Assembly (NCBI GenBank): GCA_016177515.1
Contig: JACOUZ010000012.1
Span: 1-6,278, forward strand
Direction of reading: 5' to 3'
DNA length: 6,278 nucleotides
From: Acidobacteriota bacterium
GTDB taxonomy: Bacteria; Acidobacteriota; Polarisedimenticolia; Gp22-AA2
Part shown: positions 5,525 to 6,278 of the stretch, piece after piece
Position numbering within the stretch: position 1 is the stretch's first letter
Layout of the letters: each line of letters starts with the position of its first letter
Program-made: the position numbers and the translations under genes
The notes under the pieces: generated by a model
Databases searched by the model: none
The model's input: the letters and a program-made list of their open reading frames with translations, nothing else
Told to the model about the DNA's origin: nothing

Positions 5525-5530
5525 TATAAT
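5525..5530 (+). promoter_or_regulatory. -10 box upstream of the propeller gene
   Basis: A perfect TATAAT lies 27 bases before the ATG at 5558, in the 60-bp gap after the GATase-like gene. No convincing -35 is seen at 16-18 bases upstream. The predicted leader is about 20 bases, with only a weak GGTGA as a possible ribosome binding site (5546-5550). Confidence 0.45.
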
Positions 5531-5557
5531 CCGCGCCCTCACTCTGGTGATGCGTCC

Positions 5558-6278
5558 ATGACGTTTGCTGGAAGGGCTTGCTGGTGGGTGACGGCCGCGA
5601 CCGTCTTCGCAATGGCCGGCTTCCCGCCCGCCGCCAGGCAACGCTCCGAGGTGCGCGAGATCGTCCTGAAGCAGATTCAGCTGCCGCATCATTATTACCA
5701 TCGCGAGATGTACCTGCCGCAGGCGACGACCGGTCCCGGCTCGGCCGCCTGGTCTCCCGACGGAATGGAGATCGTCTACTCGATGCAGGGCTCGCTCTGG
5801 CGCCAGCGCCCCGGGACGAAAGTCGCGCAGCAGATCACCTCCGGCCCCGGCTACGATTACCAGCCGGACTGGTCGCCCGACGGGCGATTCATCGCCTACG
5901 TATCTTACAGGGACGACGCCGTGGAGCTCTGGCTGCTCGAGGCCGGCACCGGGAGCACGCGACCGATCACCGCGAACGGGGCGGTCAACGTCGAGCCGCG
6001 GTTCTCTCCCGACGGCCGGCGCATCGCCTTCGTCTCGACGGTGTTCAACAAGAGAGTCCATATCCACACCCTCGCCCTGGGGGAAGACGGCGAGCCCGGC
6101 GCCATCGAGCGCCTGACGGAGGACCACGAAAGCGGCCTGCCGCGCTACTTCTACCATCCGTTCGATCACTTCATCTCCCCGTCCTGGTCGCCCGTCGGCG
6201 GGGAGGTCGTATTCATCTCCAACCGCGGCCGGATCTGGGGGACCGGCGGGTTCTTCAGACTGAAAGCGGCCCCCGGAT
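5558..6278 (+). CDS. Secreted TolB-type/WD40-like beta-propeller protein, 5' part only
   Basis: This frame is open from ATG 5558 to the window edge, giving 240 visible residues. The first 30 residues look like a Sec signal peptide: a short basic part, hydrophobic VTAATVFAMAGF, then PPAARQ. Four WD40-like (PD40/TolB) strands follow: AAWSPDGMEIVYS (about 63-75), PDWSPDGRFIAYVS (103-116), PRFSPDGRRIAFVS (147-160) and PSWSPVGGEVVFIS (208-221). They are spaced about 40-60 residues apart, as in propeller blades. Such propellers often precede an amidohydrolase or peptidase domain in large periplasmic proteins, but that part would lie beyond the window, so the enzyme class cannot be stated. It probably has its own promoter (TATAAT at 5525) and may also be read through from the upstream gene. 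Confidence 0.85.
   Translation, partial: MTFAGRACWWVTAATVFAMAGFPPAARQRSEVREIVLKQIQLPHHYYHREMYLPQATTGPGSAAWSPDGMEIVYSMQGSLWRQRPGTKVAQQITSGPGYDYQPDWSPDGRFIAYVSYRDDAVELWLLEAGTGSTRPITANGAVNVEPRFSPDGRRIAFVSTVFNKRVHIHTLALGEDGEPGAIERLTEDHESGLPRYFYHPFDHFISPSWSPVGGEVVFISNRGRIWGTGGFFRLKAAPG

Noticed and set aside
5111..6169. Long minus-strand open frame opposite the GATase-like and propeller genes.
   Set aside because: It spans two well-supported plus-strand genes and the promoter between them, and its composition is that of a shadow frame.

Overview
The window is very GC-rich, densely coded chromosomal DNA with eight protein genes. Six are complete and one runs off each edge. High GC, GTG starts, a secreted TolB-type propeller protein and several near-leaderless promoters suggest a soil or sediment bacterium, perhaps Acidobacteriota. 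That assignment is inferred from gene style only and is weak. There are no tRNA or rRNA genes, no CRISPR array, no transposase gene and no phage genes.

Layout from left to right. (1) The 5' part of a radical SAM protein on the minus strand (395 down to the left edge). (2) A divergent 84-bp gap holding a symmetric ATTATAAT box. (3) On the plus strand, mutY (480-1559), queD (1596-2009) and an unrecognised six-helix membrane protein (2041-2805). (4) On the minus strand and convergent with these, a 7Fe ferredoxin (3879-3565) followed by queC (3491-2688). The end of queC overlaps the end of the membrane-protein gene by 118 bp. Between ferredoxin and queC lies a perfect 21-bp inverted repeat with a 13-base spacer and CTAG at both outer ends; its right end supplies the ferredoxin stop codon. 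(5) A 220-bp divergent gap. (6) On the plus strand, a membrane-anchored or secreted protein of two glutamine-amidotransferase-like domains (4100-5497), then a secreted WD40-like/TolB-type propeller protein (5558 to the right edge).

Functionally, queD and queC are two steps of preQ0/queuosine biosynthesis: 6-carboxytetrahydropterin synthase and 7-cyano-7-deazaguanine synthase. They face each other across the membrane-protein gene. The other pathway genes (folE, queE, queF) are not in the window. MutY is a DNA-repair glycosylase and seems to be a neighbour rather than a pathway member. The ferredoxin may be co-transcribed with queC, but nothing in the sequence shows that they work together. The two rightmost genes encode exported proteins, and their substrates cannot be read from the sequence.

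I see no convincing new multi-gene system. The items most worth a second look are the palindromic element at 3514-3568, the antisense extension of QueC, a six-codon frame that could couple queD to the membrane gene, and the unknown membrane protein between the two queuosine genes.
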